From NCBI GenBank assembly GCA_963738575.1, contig CAVTWY010000001.1, positions 434,001-498,000 on the forward strand: a stretch of DNA of 64,000 nucleotides, given 5' to 3'. A program made the position numbers and the translations under genes. Of the stretch, positions 53,302 to 62,557 are shown one piece after another. The first letter of the stretch is position 1. Each line of letters begins with the position of its first letter. A model generated the notes under the pieces. The model saw only the letters and a program-made list of their open reading frames with translations, made no database searches and was not told the origin of the DNA. Source of the DNA: CAVTWY01 sp963738575. Lineage in GTDB: Bacteria; Pseudomonadota; Gammaproteobacteria; Burkholderiales; Burkholderiaceae_C.

Positions 53302-54206
53302 CCACGTCTCTGCGCTCTATTATTGACAAGGGCCCGGCCCGAATCACCCGCGCCGTGGTGACGCGCGCCATGCGCCCCGTGCACCTGTTGCGCGCGCGAG
53401 GCCTGCCCGAGTACCACGACCCCGATGCCAGTGAGCTTGTACAAATTGAAGAAGCACTTCGAGCCCAAGGCGTGGCGTGCGCCGCTTACACCGCTGACCC
53501 TGACCGGTTCCAAGCGTTCAAAGCTCGCATGCCGTTTCGAGACGACTACCACGGGGGCGAGGCCGGCGGTGTTTATGTCGAAAAACTGTTGGAGCACTTC
53601 GTGGCATGGGACATGCTTGGGCTTGATCAGCCCTCGCACTGGCCTTACGTCGACATCGCCAGTGCATCCAGCCCATGGGCCAAGATCTTGCGCGAACAGG
53701 GCTTGGAAGCTTTCTCAATCGACCTGGCGCCGCACCCCTCACTGGCGGGCCTGAGTTACTACCTGCGGGGCGACGCCACCGCAAGCCCCTTCGACAACAA
53801 CAGCATCGCGGGTGCCTCGTTGCAATGCGCCTTCGAGATGTTTGTGGGTGACGCCGACGTGCGTTTGTTGGCCGAACTGGCGCGCGTCCTCAAGCCCGGT
53901 GGCCGCGCAGTCATCTCACCGCTTTACATGCACACGCATGCTTGTTACTACCAAAGTCTTGAGCACGTCGGGCGTGCCCTGGGGGACGCCCAGGCCAAAC
54001 AGTATGTGCGCCGCCACGCTTGGGACGTACCCTCGTCGCGCAAGTACAGCGCGCGCACCCTGGTGGAGCGGGTGCTGACCCCGGCTCGCGCGGCTGGTTT
54101 GGTGCCGCAAGTGCATGTCTTCAAAAACAAGCAAACATTTGGCCCGTCGGTTTACTTGCACTTCATCTTGACGCTGGATAAACCCAGCGCAAGTGCGTCG
54201 CCATGA
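53298..54206 (+). CDS. SAM-dependent methyltransferase domain protein
   Basis: A 302-residue protein with a partial Rossmann methyltransferase core: YVDIASASSPWAKILREQGLEAFSIDLAPHPSL, AGASLQCAFEMFVGDADVRLLAELARVLKPGGRAVISPLYMHTH. The usual glycine-rich SAM loop (ExGxGxG) is replaced by DIASASSPW, so activity or substrate may be unusual. The N-terminal 60 residues are not recognised. Overlaps both neighbours by 4 bases. Confidence 0.75.
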   Translation: MTTSLRSIIDKGPARITRAVVTRAMRPVHLLRARGLPEYHDPDASELVQIEEALRAQGVACAAYTADPDRFQAFKARMPFRDDYHGGEAGGVYVEKLLEHFVAWDMLGLDQPSHWPYVDIASASSPWAKILREQGLEAFSIDLAPHPSLAGLSYYLRGDATASPFDNNSIAGASLQCAFEMFVGDADVRLLAELARVLKPGGRAVISPLYMHTHACYYQSLEHVGRALGDAQAKQYVRRHAWDVPSSRKYSARTLVERVLTPARAAGLVPQVHVFKNKQTFGPSVYLHFILTLDKPSASASP

Positions 54207-54640
54207 TCGAACGCATTGAACACGGCGGCACGATGCTGGCCATGATCATCCGCAGCAGCTACCAGCGTGAGGGCATCGAGTTTTTCACGGCCGATGCCGC
54301 CACCCAGCAGCTGGGCTACATGAAGCGCCCGGCCGGCTACGTCATCAAGCCCCATGTTCACAACCCAGTGCCCCGCGAGATCCTCTACACGCAAGAGGTG
54401 CTGTTGGTGCGCACAGGACGCCTGCGCGTTGATTTCTACAGTGAGCAGCGAGCGTACCTGGAGAGCACCGAGCTGCATGCGGGTGATGTCATCTTGCTGT
54501 GCGTGGGTGGGCATGGTTTTGAGATGCTCGAGCCTTCCGAGATCGTTGAAGTCAAACAAGGCCCGTACGCCGGAGACCACGACAAGACCCGTTTTGAGCC
54601 GGTGGCGGCCGAAAACATCCACATGCGAAAGGTGGGTTGA
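54203..54640 (+). CDS. Small cupin-like protein of the polysaccharide cluster
   Basis: A 145-residue protein with a likely single cupin barrel: GYVIKPHVHNPVPREILYTQEVLLVRTGRLRVDFYSEQRAYLESTELHAGDVILLCVGGHGFEMLEPSEIVEVKQGPY. HVHN and the later GGHGF place two histidine-bearing motifs as in metal cupins. Function unknown; it may act on a nucleotide sugar with the next gene. Overlaps both neighbours by ATGA. Confidence 0.7.
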   Translation: MIERIEHGGTMLAMIIRSSYQREGIEFFTADAATQQLGYMKRPAGYVIKPHVHNPVPREILYTQEVLLVRTGRLRVDFYSEQRAYLESTELHAGDVILLCVGGHGFEMLEPSEIVEVKQGPYAGDHDKTRFEPVAAENIHMRKVG

Positions 54641-55752
54641 TGATTCCCGTGAATGAGCCGTTACTTAACGGCAATGAAAAGCGCTACCTTGCCGAGTGCA
54701 TTGACACCGGGTGGATCTCATCCGACGGCCCATTCGTGCGGCGTTTTGAAGAGGTCTTCGCGAAGCAAGTGGGGCGCCGCCACGCCATTGCGGTGAGCAA
54801 TGGCTCTGTGGCTTTGGATGCGGCCGTTGTGGCGTTGGGGCTTGGCGCAGGTGATGAAGTCATCATGCCAAGCTTCACCATCATTTCGTGCGCAGCTGCC
54901 GTGGTGCGTGCCGATGCCGTACCGGTGCTGGTCGACGCCGACCCGGTGACGTGGAACATGGACGTTAACCAGGTGGAAGCGCGCATCGGGCCACGCACCA
55001 GGGCCATCATGGTGGTGCACATCTACGGCTTGCCCACCGACATGGCACCGATCGAGGCCTTGGCGCAAAAGCACGGGCTTCGCATCATCGAAGACGCTGC
55101 CGAAGTGCATGGGCAAACGTACCGAGGCCGCCCTTGTGGCAGCTTCGGCGACTTGAGCACGTTCAGCTTCTACCCCAACAAGCATGTCACCACCGGCGAA
55201 GGCGGCATGATCGTGACCGACTCCGACGCGCTTGCCGAGCGTTGCCGGTCGCTGCGCAATCTTTGCTTCAAGCCACCGCGCCGCTTTGTTCACGACGAAT
55301 TGGGTTGGAACTTGCGCATGACCAATCTGCAGGCTGCCCTGGGGGTGGCGCAGTTGGAGCGAATCGATGAATTTGTGGCGCTCAAGCGTGCCATGGGCCT
55401 TCGGTATCAAACCGCGCTGGCAGGGCTCAAAGGCGCCATGTTGCCGCTGCCCGCCAACGATGCGGCGCAAAACATCTATTGGGTGTTTGGTTTGGTGCTG
55501 AACGACGACGTCCCTTTTGACGCTGAAGAAGCGATGCGGCGCCTGGCCGAGCGCGGTGTGGGCTGCCGACCGTTCTTTTGGCCGATGCACGAGCAGCCTG
55601 TGCTGCTCAAGCGAGGTCTCTTCAAAGGCGAGTGCTACCCCGTTGCCGAGCGCATCGCCCGCCGTGGCTTCTACGTGCCGAGTGGTTTGGCCCTGACCCC
55701 GACCCAAATCGATACAGTGGCCGCAGCGCTGCGGGAGCTGCTCAACCCATGA
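54637..55752 (+). CDS. DegT-family aminotransferase, GDP-perosamine synthase-like
   Basis: A 371-residue PLP enzyme. The opening IPVNEPLLNGNEKRYLAECIDTGWISSDGPFVRRFEEVFA closely resembles GDP-perosamine synthases (Per/RfbE). PLP-binding parts are SNGSVALDAAVVALGLG, VIEDAAEVHG-type IIEDAAEVHGQTYRG, and the Schiff-base lysine in FYPNKHVTTGEGGM. With Gmd in the same cluster, conversion of GDP-4-keto-6-deoxymannose to GDP-perosamine is plausible. Other 4-aminosugar products cannot be excluded. Confidence 0.85.
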   Translation: MMIPVNEPLLNGNEKRYLAECIDTGWISSDGPFVRRFEEVFAKQVGRRHAIAVSNGSVALDAAVVALGLGAGDEVIMPSFTIISCAAAVVRADAVPVLVDADPVTWNMDVNQVEARIGPRTRAIMVVHIYGLPTDMAPIEALAQKHGLRIIEDAAEVHGQTYRGRPCGSFGDLSTFSFYPNKHVTTGEGGMIVTDSDALAERCRSLRNLCFKPPRRFVHDELGWNLRMTNLQAALGVAQLERIDEFVALKRAMGLRYQTALAGLKGAMLPLPANDAAQNIYWVFGLVLNDDVPFDAEEAMRRLAERGVGCRPFFWPMHEQPVLLKRGLFKGECYPVAERIARRGFYVPSGLALTPTQIDTVAAALRELLNP

Positions 55753-56516
55753 CGGTGTTTGACCTCTACGCGGCATATTACGACCTGCTCTACCGCGACA
55801 AAGATTACGCGGCCGAGACTGATTACTTGGTGTCGCTGCTGGGCGCGGCCGGCGCGTATGGCAGCGACGTGCTGGAGCTTGGTTGCGGCACCGGCGGCCA
55901 CGCGATGGCACTGGCCGCGCGCGGACTGAACGTGCATGGCATCGACCTCAGCCCCGAGATGGTCGATCGCGCCCTTGCACGGCGCCGAGCCGCTGATCCG
56001 TTGGTGCAAGCCCAACTGCGTTTCGAAAGTGGCGATGTTCGAACGTTTCGGGCCACGTCAACCTACGGCGCCGTGCTGTCGCTGTTTCACGTGGTTTCGT
56101 ACCAAACCAGCAATCAGGACCAGGCGGCCGTGTTTGAAACCGCGCGCAAGCACTTGCGGCCGGGCGGGCTTTTTGTCTTTGACTTTTGGCATGGCGCGGG
56201 TGTGCTCAGTGACCGCCCGCGACATGTGGTCAAAGAAGTAGAAAACTCACGCATCAAGGTGCGTCGCACCACCACGCCCACGATGCACATCAGCCGCAAC
56301 GTGGTGGACGTGCATTTTGACGTTGAGATCGTCGCCCACGAAGGGGCCGTGAAGCGTTTGAGCGAGCATCATGAAATGCGCTACCTCTTTCAACCCGAGA
56401 TCGAGCAACGTCTTGTCGACCACGGGTTCGCGCCGGTGGCAACCCATGCATGGCTGACCAAGCACCCCTTGGATGACCGCAGCTGGTACGGTTGCACGGT
56501 GGGCAGGGCCGTCTGA
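55749..56516 (+). CDS. Class I SAM-dependent methyltransferase
   Basis: A 255-residue methyltransferase with a clear SAM loop, DVLELGCGTGGHAMALAARGLNVHGIDLSPEMV, and FRATSTYGAVLSLFHVVSYQT, LRPGGLFVFDFWHGAGVL. Probably N- or O-methylates a sugar, perhaps the aminosugar made by the preceding enzyme. ATGA overlap with the aminotransferase supports that link. Confidence 0.87.
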   Translation: MTVFDLYAAYYDLLYRDKDYAAETDYLVSLLGAAGAYGSDVLELGCGTGGHAMALAARGLNVHGIDLSPEMVDRALARRRAADPLVQAQLRFESGDVRTFRATSTYGAVLSLFHVVSYQTSNQDQAAVFETARKHLRPGGLFVFDFWHGAGVLSDRPRHVVKEVENSRIKVRRTTTPTMHISRNVVDVHFDVEIVAHEGAVKRLSEHHEMRYLFQPEIEQRLVDHGFAPVATHAWLTKHPLDDRSWYGCTVGRAV

Positions 56517-56517
56517 C

Positions 56518-57681
56518 GTGCGCCGCATTTCGATGTTTTGCCCGATGGGTACGATTGATCACCAAACGGGCATGTTGAACGCGGCGCGCTGCTTTGCCGC
56601 AGCTGGCTACAACGTCGACATGTTGACCGTGCGCAACAAACGATTTTTGGCCCCTGTTTTTGAATCCAGCAAGGTCAACATTCGCTACCTGCCGTGGTCT
56701 TTTGATGCTGACCGCGAGCCGCGCTTGGTGGTCACTCTACTCTTCACCCTGTGGATGCTCTTTGATTGGCGACATGCCCACCGCGTCATTTTTGCCGGGG
56801 GCATCCGGGGCCTGGTGGCAGCCTACGCCTACAGCTGGTTTCGCAAGACACGCATCGTCAACTATCAAACCGAGCTTTACGTGGGCGACAAACTGGACAC
56901 GCGTGCCGCACGACTCTTCAAGGCCATCGAGCGGGCGGCCGCCCAGCGCAGCGAAATCACGATCGAACACGATGCACAGCGCCGCGAGCTTTTGATTGCC
57001 GACCTGGGCGTGCGCCCCGAGCAAGTGGTGGTGGTGCCCAACGCGCCGTGTGGGCCGGGGCGCATCAAAACATCGACCCTGCTTCACCAACACTTGGGCC
57101 TGAACGTGTGCACCCCAGTGCTGCTGTGCCCAGGCACCATGACGCCCGCCTTCGACACCGCCACAGCGGTTCGATTTGCCCAGTCGCTGCCGACTGAATG
57201 GCGGTGCGTGATTCACTCCGCGCAGCCTCGAACCGAAGACGACCCTTACGTGCAAGAGCTCAAGGCCCTCGACACGCAGCGCCGTGTTGACTTTTCGCTC
57301 CAACCCTTGCCGTACGCACAGATTGACGAGTTGTTGAGCAGCGCGCGCATTGGCCTGGTGCTGTACTCAAGCGAGGTTGGGCAGAACACGTCGGCCGTTG
57401 GCTTGGCGTCGGGCAAGTTGTCGCACTTTCTCAAGCTGGGTGTGCCAGTCATCGTGTCACCGCTGCCTGGCTTGGCAGACTTTGTGTTGGAGCATGGGGT
57501 GGGCGTGGTCCTCCACCAACCCAACAACGCGGCCCAACTCATTGCTCAGATTGAAGCCGATTTTGAGGGCTTTCGTGCCAGGGCCCGGGCATGCTTTGAC
57601 GAACACTTGTCATACGACCGTGCATTTCGCGCTGTGCTTGACGTGACCGACCGTTGGTACCCATCGGCGCAAGCGGCATGA
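56518..57681 (+). CDS. Glycosyltransferase (GT-B/family 4-like)
   Basis: A 387-residue GT-B type protein starting with GTG at 56518: VRRISMFCPMGTIDHQTGMLNAARCFAAAGYNVDML. The middle carries ELLIADLGVRPEQVVVVPNAP, and the nucleotide-binding half has GLVLYSSEVGQNTSAVGLASGKLSHFLKLGVPVIVSPLPGLADFV. The gene follows the methyltransferase by one base. Donor sugar unknown. Confidence 0.85.
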   Translation: MRRISMFCPMGTIDHQTGMLNAARCFAAAGYNVDMLTVRNKRFLAPVFESSKVNIRYLPWSFDADREPRLVVTLLFTLWMLFDWRHAHRVIFAGGIRGLVAAYAYSWFRKTRIVNYQTELYVGDKLDTRAARLFKAIERAAAQRSEITIEHDAQRRELLIADLGVRPEQVVVVPNAPCGPGRIKTSTLLHQHLGLNVCTPVLLCPGTMTPAFDTATAVRFAQSLPTEWRCVIHSAQPRTEDDPYVQELKALDTQRRVDFSLQPLPYAQIDELLSSARIGLVLYSSEVGQNTSAVGLASGKLSHFLKLGVPVIVSPLPGLADFVLEHGVGVVLHQPNNAAQLIAQIEADFEGFRARARACFDEHLSYDRAFRAVLDVTDRWYPSAQAA

Positions 57682-59012
57682 ACACAAGCACCACGCCATG
57701 GATACCCTACCGCGGTGCCTACGCTGAGCGCGGCTTGGCACTGAACCTGGCGGTGCTGCTGATCGTGGCTGGGTCGCAGTGGGGCATGCTGTGGTTGGCC
57801 AGCACCTACCTTGACGGCGACCGCAGCGAGAGCCGATTGTCGCCCGAAGCTCTGATGGGCATGGTTGCCATTGCCTTTGTGCTGGTGACGCACACACTCA
57901 GCGTTTGGCCGCGCCCGAAGGCCCTGCGGATTGACTGGGCAGGGTGGTGGTTGGCCGCTTTTTTGGCAGTTGCTGCGGGCGGAGAGCTGCTTCGCCCAGA
58001 GCTGCGCATCGGCAACGTCACCACCTTCGTGTCCATGGGCGCTTTTTACTTGATCGGGCTTGCTGCAGGGCGGCGCATGGGTGCGCTCAAGCCCCCAGCA
58101 ATCCCCTTGCTGGGTGCGCTGCTGTTCATTCACACGGTCTGGTATTTGGGGCTTTTGGTGTTTTTGTTGAAGGGTGATCTGGGTTTTTATGGGGTCCTGC
58201 CTGATTCATCATTGACGCGCCTCGAGTTTCGCGCGGGGTACACCGCCACCGAGCTGCCCATTTTTGTGGGGTTTCAGCTGCCGCTCTTCCTGTATGGATT
58301 GTTGGCCAGCCCATCGGCCATGCTTCGGCTTTGGTGCGCTGGTTTGTTGGCGTGCGCGTTCGCGCTGGTGATAGCCTCTTTGTCTTCGGCTGCCATGGTT
58401 GCCATGGTGCTTGTGCTGATCGTGTTTCAAGTGGCCCTTCGCGGTGTGTCTTGGTCGGCGGTGGGTGCTGTGGTGGGCGGCGTTGCCATGCTTGGGCTTG
58501 GTTTTGCCCTGTCTGCAGGGCCGACTGAAGTGCTCAATTCAGTGGAAGGCAAGATTCAAGACTTTGTGGCCGGCGATGGCATCCGCGCGGTCATCTACGG
58601 TGAACTTTTGCTGAACATGGCTGACAACCCTTGGGGCATTGGCAAGGGCCGTTTCGTTGAAAGCAACACGTTCAGCTGGGTGGGTGAGGGCGTCTACCCC
58701 CATCACAACCTGCTTGGCATCGGCGCAGAACTTGGGTGGCTGGCGATGTTTTTGTATGCTGCCTTTGTCGTGGCTGCGGTCATGGCCATGGCGCGGGTTG
58801 CATGGGGTCGCTCGGTTGCCCACCCGCGCGCGCTTCGGCTGCTGGTGGCAGCCGTGTTGGCCATGTTTTTGTACCAACAGTTTCGTGGCTTCTTTCAAGA
58901 CACGTGGGCGATCCGTGAGACGTACTTGTGGTTGGGTGTGGCCGTCGGTGTCATCGCTTCAGCCACCCTTCCGCGTCGACCTCGACCGGTATCAAGGTTG
59001 GGCGCGCTATGA
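57678..59012 (+). CDS. O-antigen polymerase/ligase-like membrane protein (Wzy/WaaL type)
   Basis: A 444-residue protein with about 10 to 12 membrane helices and one larger loop. The late text NPWGIGKGRFVESNTFSWVGEGVYPHHNLLGIGAELGWLAMFLYAAFV resembles the HN-containing loop of Wzy/WaaL proteins. A polymerase is expected in a cluster with Wzx, and this is the only candidate seen. It overlaps both flanking glycosyltransferases by 4 bases. Confidence 0.75.
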   Translation: MNTSTTPWIPYRGAYAERGLALNLAVLLIVAGSQWGMLWLASTYLDGDRSESRLSPEALMGMVAIAFVLVTHTLSVWPRPKALRIDWAGWWLAAFLAVAAGGELLRPELRIGNVTTFVSMGAFYLIGLAAGRRMGALKPPAIPLLGALLFIHTVWYLGLLVFLLKGDLGFYGVLPDSSLTRLEFRAGYTATELPIFVGFQLPLFLYGLLASPSAMLRLWCAGLLACAFALVIASLSSAAMVAMVLVLIVFQVALRGVSWSAVGAVVGGVAMLGLGFALSAGPTEVLNSVEGKIQDFVAGDGIRAVIYGELLLNMADNPWGIGKGRFVESNTFSWVGEGVYPHHNLLGIGAELGWLAMFLYAAFVVAAVMAMARVAWGRSVAHPRALRLLVAAVLAMFLYQQFRGFFQDTWAIRETYLWLGVAVGVIASATLPRRPRPVSRLGAL

Positions 59013-60034
59013 ACATCGTTACTGTCATCGTGCCTTGCCGCAACGAGCGCGACTACATCGACGCTTTTTTGTCGTCCGCCTTTTCGCAGCAGTTGGGTGA
59101 TGCGGATTTGCAGTTGCAAGTTGTGGTGGCTGATGGCATGAGCGACGATGGCACTCAGTTGCGGCTGGCCGACTGGCAAGCGCGGGAGCCCCGCCTGCAC
59201 GTGCTTGCCAACCCCGATCGCATCACGTCGGCCGCCCTCAATCGAGCCATCCAAGCGGCAGCGGGTGACATCATTGTTCGCATGGACGTTCACACAACTT
59301 ACGCCCCCGACTACGTCCGCCGATGTGTTGAAACGCTGGCGCAAACCCAAGCCATGTGTGTGGGTGGGCCTTGGGTGGCGAGGGGTGAAGGCTTGCTGCA
59401 GCGGGCCATAGCGGCAGCGTTTCAGAGCCGATTTGGCTCGGGCGGCGCGGCGTCCAGACGGCAAGACTACAACGGCCCGGTGGATACGGTGTACTTGGGC
59501 GCATGGCGCCGGGACGACCTGCTCACCCTGGGTGGTTTTGACGAAGGATTGGTTCGCAACCAAGATGACGAACTCAACTTGCGCATTGTTCGTGGTGGAG
59601 GTGTCGTTTGGCAAAGCAGTGCCATTCAGTCCATTTACACCCCCCGAGCATCCTTGGCGGCGTTGTTTGCACAGTTTCACCAGTACGGGTATTGGAAAAT
59701 TCCTGTGATGCAGAAGCATCGCCTGCCAGCCTCGGTGCGCCACGTGGCACCGTTTGGTTTTTTGGCCCTGTTGGTTGCCATGGCCATCGGCGCACCTTTT
59801 TCTCGCGCCTTGGCACTGGCACTTGCGGTTGCCGTTGCGGGATATGCTGTTGCGGCCCTGATTTTTGCGTGGGGCGCTGACCGACAAAAGCCGTCACTGG
59901 CCAGTGTGGGTGCCGTGGCGGCCGCATTTGCGTGCATGCACTTTGGCTACGCATCGGGCTTTGGCCGCGGCATCTGGGACTTTGCCATTCTCCGGCGCCA
60001 AGCGGGTGCCGCCATGACGCGACTGACCCGATGA
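59009..60034 (+). CDS. Glycosyltransferase family 2 with C-terminal membrane segments
   Basis: A 341-residue enzyme. The GT-A domain shows VTVIVPCRNERDYIDAFLSSAFSQQ, VVVADGMSDDGTQLRLADWQ, IIVRMDVHTTYAPDYVRRCVETL and GGFDEGLVRNQDDELNLRIVRGGGVVWQ. After residue 245 come two or three membrane helices (FGFLALLVAMAIGAPFSRALALALAVAVAGYAVAAL). This matches succinoglycan/exopolysaccharide ExoA-like transferases. Confidence 0.88.
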   Translation: MNIVTVIVPCRNERDYIDAFLSSAFSQQLGDADLQLQVVVADGMSDDGTQLRLADWQAREPRLHVLANPDRITSAALNRAIQAAAGDIIVRMDVHTTYAPDYVRRCVETLAQTQAMCVGGPWVARGEGLLQRAIAAAFQSRFGSGGAASRRQDYNGPVDTVYLGAWRRDDLLTLGGFDEGLVRNQDDELNLRIVRGGGVVWQSSAIQSIYTPRASLAALFAQFHQYGYWKIPVMQKHRLPASVRHVAPFGFLALLVAMAIGAPFSRALALALAVAVAGYAVAALIFAWGADRQKPSLASVGAVAAAFACMHFGYASGFGRGIWDFAILRRQAGAAMTRLTR

Positions 60035-60094
60035 GGCCACTTGCGCCGACAATCCTCCTGGTACAGCCTGGGAGCCCTCGATGAAAGCAAGCGC

Positions 60095-60787
60095 ATGAAG
60101 GAAGTTGATGCCGTACGCGAACGGTACGCACGCCGCGCGGCGAACGACGACCCGCTGCGGTACAGCCTTTTGAATCCGTCAGCGCTACTGCCGCTGCAAG
60201 AAAAGCAGCGCGCCTTGGTGCGCTGGGTGCATCAAAGCGGCATGCAGCCATTGAACGCCAAACGCGTTCTCGAAATTGGATGTGGCAGTGGCAGCAATTT
60301 GTTGGACCTGATGCGGTTGGGTTTCGCGCCGGAGCACTTGTTTGGAAACGAGCTGTTGCAAGAGCGCAGCGACGCGGCGAGACGCTCGTTGCCGAGCGCC
60401 GCCACCATCATCACGGGCGACGCCACGCAGATGACACTGCCCGCAGCCAGCTTTGACGTGGTCTTGCAGTCGACAGTTTTTTCTTCGCTGCTTGATGATG
60501 GTTTTCAAGCGACGCTGGCGCGTTGCATGTGGCAGTGGGTGAAGCCAGGAGGTGGCGTGCTTTGGTACGACTTTACATTCAACAACCCTGCCAACCCAGA
60601 TGTGCGGGGCGTCACGCTGGCGCGGGTTCGTCAACTCTTTCCAGGTGCAAGCGTTTGGTCTCAACGCATCACCCTGGCGCCGCCGATTGCACGCCGTGTG
60701 ACGGCGGTGCACCCATCGCTTTACACCGTTTTTAATGCGATGCCGTGGCTGCGCACCCACCTGCTGTGCTGGATCCAAAAACCATGA
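60095..60787 (+). CDS. Class I SAM-dependent methyltransferase
   Basis: A methyltransferase of about 230 residues: VRERYARRAANDDPLRYSLLNP, SAM loop RVLEIGCGSGSNLLDLMRLG, FGNELLQERSDAARRSLP, TIITGDATQMTLPAASFDVVLQSTVFSSLLDD and VKPGGGVLWYDFTFNNP. The frame is open upstream to a TTG at 60041; I prefer the ATG at 60095, just before the conserved part. Overlaps the next aminotransferase by 4 bases. Confidence 0.82.
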   Translation: MKEVDAVRERYARRAANDDPLRYSLLNPSALLPLQEKQRALVRWVHQSGMQPLNAKRVLEIGCGSGSNLLDLMRLGFAPEHLFGNELLQERSDAARRSLPSAATIITGDATQMTLPAASFDVVLQSTVFSSLLDDGFQATLARCMWQWVKPGGGVLWYDFTFNNPANPDVRGVTLARVRQLFPGASVWSQRITLAPPIARRVTAVHPSLYTVFNAMPWLRTHLLCWIQKP

Positions 60788-61938
60788 CCCAACCCTTTTT
60801 ACCTTTCGCCTTGCCAGACATTGGCGATGAAGAGATCGCAGCGGTTACCGAAGCCTTGCGCTCGGGTTGGGTCACCACGGGCCCCAAAACCAAAGCGTTT
60901 GAGCAGGCCTTCACGGCGTTTTTGGGTGGTGGTGTTGAAAGCTTGGCGGTCAACTCGGCCACCGCCGGCTTGCATTTGGCTTTGGAGGCATTGGGCGTCG
61001 GGCTAGGTGACGAGGTGATCACCACCACGTTGACTTTTACGGCCACGACCGAGGTGGTGCGCTACCTGGGCGCCGACGCCGTGCTGGTTGACATCGATCC
61101 GGTCACCATGAACATCGACGTCGAAAAAATCAAGGCCGCGATCACACCACGCACCAAGGCCATCATGCCGGTGCACTATGCGGGCTTGGCCTGCAACATG
61201 GACGCGATCCTGGCGCTTGCAAGGCAGCACGGCCTGAAAGTGGTCGAAGACGCAGCCCATGCGTTGCCAACCACCTGCGGCGGCACGCTGGTGGGCTGCT
61301 TGCAATCCGACGTGACGGTGTTCAGTTTTTACGCCAACAAAACCATCACCACGGGTGAAGGCGGCATGGCTGTTACGCGTGACCCCGAGCTGGCCAAGCG
61401 CATGCGCGTGATGCGCTTGCACGGCATGAACCGCGACGCTTTTGACCGCTTCACGTCCAAGACGCCGGCTTGGTACTACGAGGTGGTCGCGCCCGGCTTC
61501 AAGTACAACCTCACCGACATCGCGTCGGCCATGGGCATTGAGCAACTGGCCAAATTGCCGCGATTTCTCAAGCGTCGTCAGGTGCTGGCCGCTCGCTACC
61601 ACGCCAAGCTTGCCAACCTGCCACTGGTGCTGCCCGTCGACGCCCCGACGGGAGACGTGCACGCGTGGCACTTGTACGTGGTGCGATTGAAGCCAAACGC
61701 CAAGGCCACGCGCGACGCCGTCATTCAGGGTTTGTCGGACCGAGGGATCGGCACCAGCGTGCATTACGTGCCGTTGCATCGGCACCCCTATTGGCGAGAC
61801 CGCTACCAACTCACACCCGCCATGTTCCCTCACGCTGACGCCGCCTACGAGTCGATGATCAGCATCCCGCTGTTCACCGCCATGAGCGATGCCGACCAAG
61901 ACCGCGTGGTGGCCGCACTCACCGACGTGCTTGCCTGA
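60784..61938 (+). CDS. DegT/DnrJ/EryC1/StrS aminotransferase
   Basis: A 384-residue PLP-dependent nucleotide-sugar aminotransferase: FALPDIGDEEIAAVTEALRSGWVTTGPKTKAFEQAF, VNSATAGLHLALEALGVG, VVEDAAHALPTTCGG and the PLP lysine in FYANKTITTGEGGMAV. It probably converts a UDP-4-keto sugar to the 4-amino sugar. The keto sugar could come from the WbpM/PglF-like dehydratase two genes on. It shares its last base with the sugar transferase start. Confidence 0.92.
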   Translation: MTQPFLPFALPDIGDEEIAAVTEALRSGWVTTGPKTKAFEQAFTAFLGGGVESLAVNSATAGLHLALEALGVGLGDEVITTTLTFTATTEVVRYLGADAVLVDIDPVTMNIDVEKIKAAITPRTKAIMPVHYAGLACNMDAILALARQHGLKVVEDAAHALPTTCGGTLVGCLQSDVTVFSFYANKTITTGEGGMAVTRDPELAKRMRVMRLHGMNRDAFDRFTSKTPAWYYEVVAPGFKYNLTDIASAMGIEQLAKLPRFLKRRQVLAARYHAKLANLPLVLPVDAPTGDVHAWHLYVVRLKPNAKATRDAVIQGLSDRGIGTSVHYVPLHRHPYWRDRYQLTPAMFPHADAAYESMISIPLFTAMSDADQDRVVAALTDVLA

Positions 61939-62537
61939 TGCTGAAACGTGCGTTTGACGTTTTTTTTTCGACAGGCGCTTTGGTCGTCCTCAGCCCGCTG
62001 CTGTTGGCCGTCGCCGCATGGATCAAGACGGACTCCAACGGCCCCGTGCTGTTTCGCCAGCGCCGCGTGGGGTTGCACGGGCGCGAATTCACGATCTTCA
62101 AGTTCAGAACCATGGCGACCGACGCCGAGGCGCGAGGGCTGCAGCTGACGGTGGGTGCCGACCCCCGCGTGACGCGTTCGGGCGCCTTCCTGCGCCGCTA
62201 CAAGATTGACGAGTTTCCGCAGTTTTTCAATGTGCTGATCGGCGACATGAGTGTGGTGGGCCCGAGGCCCGAAGTGCCGCGCTACGTGGCGATGTATCCG
62301 GAGGCCACGCGGGCCTTGGTGCTAAGCGTTCGTCCGGGCATCACCGATTTGGCGTCGATCGAGTACCTTGACGAGAATGAACTGATTGGCCGCAGCGCTG
62401 ACCCCGAGTTCACTTACATTCATGAAGTGATGCCGGCCAAACTTGCCTACTGTGAACGCTATGCGCGGGAGCACACCTTTGGCGGTGACATGACGATCAT
62501 CAAACGTTCATTTCAGGCCTCTTTTGCCCGCGACTAG
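61938..62537 (+). CDS. Undecaprenyl-phosphate sugar-1-phosphate transferase (PglC-like)
   Basis: A 199-residue short-form, monotopic phosphoglycosyl transferase that starts repeat-unit synthesis on the lipid carrier. One N-terminal hairpin helix (LKRAFDVFFSTGALVVLSPLLLAVAAWI) is followed by VLFRQRRVGLHGREFTIFKFRTMATDAE, then RSGAFLRRYKIDEFPQFFNVLIGDMSVVGPRPEVPRYV with the Asp-Glu catalytic pair. The start overlaps the preceding gene's stop (TGATG). Confidence 0.94.
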   Translation: MLKRAFDVFFSTGALVVLSPLLLAVAAWIKTDSNGPVLFRQRRVGLHGREFTIFKFRTMATDAEARGLQLTVGADPRVTRSGAFLRRYKIDEFPQFFNVLIGDMSVVGPRPEVPRYVAMYPEATRALVLSVRPGITDLASIEYLDENELIGRSADPEFTYIHEVMPAKLAYCERYAREHTFGGDMTIIKRSFQASFARD

Positions 62538-62557
62538 CGCATGACGACGCTGAAACC

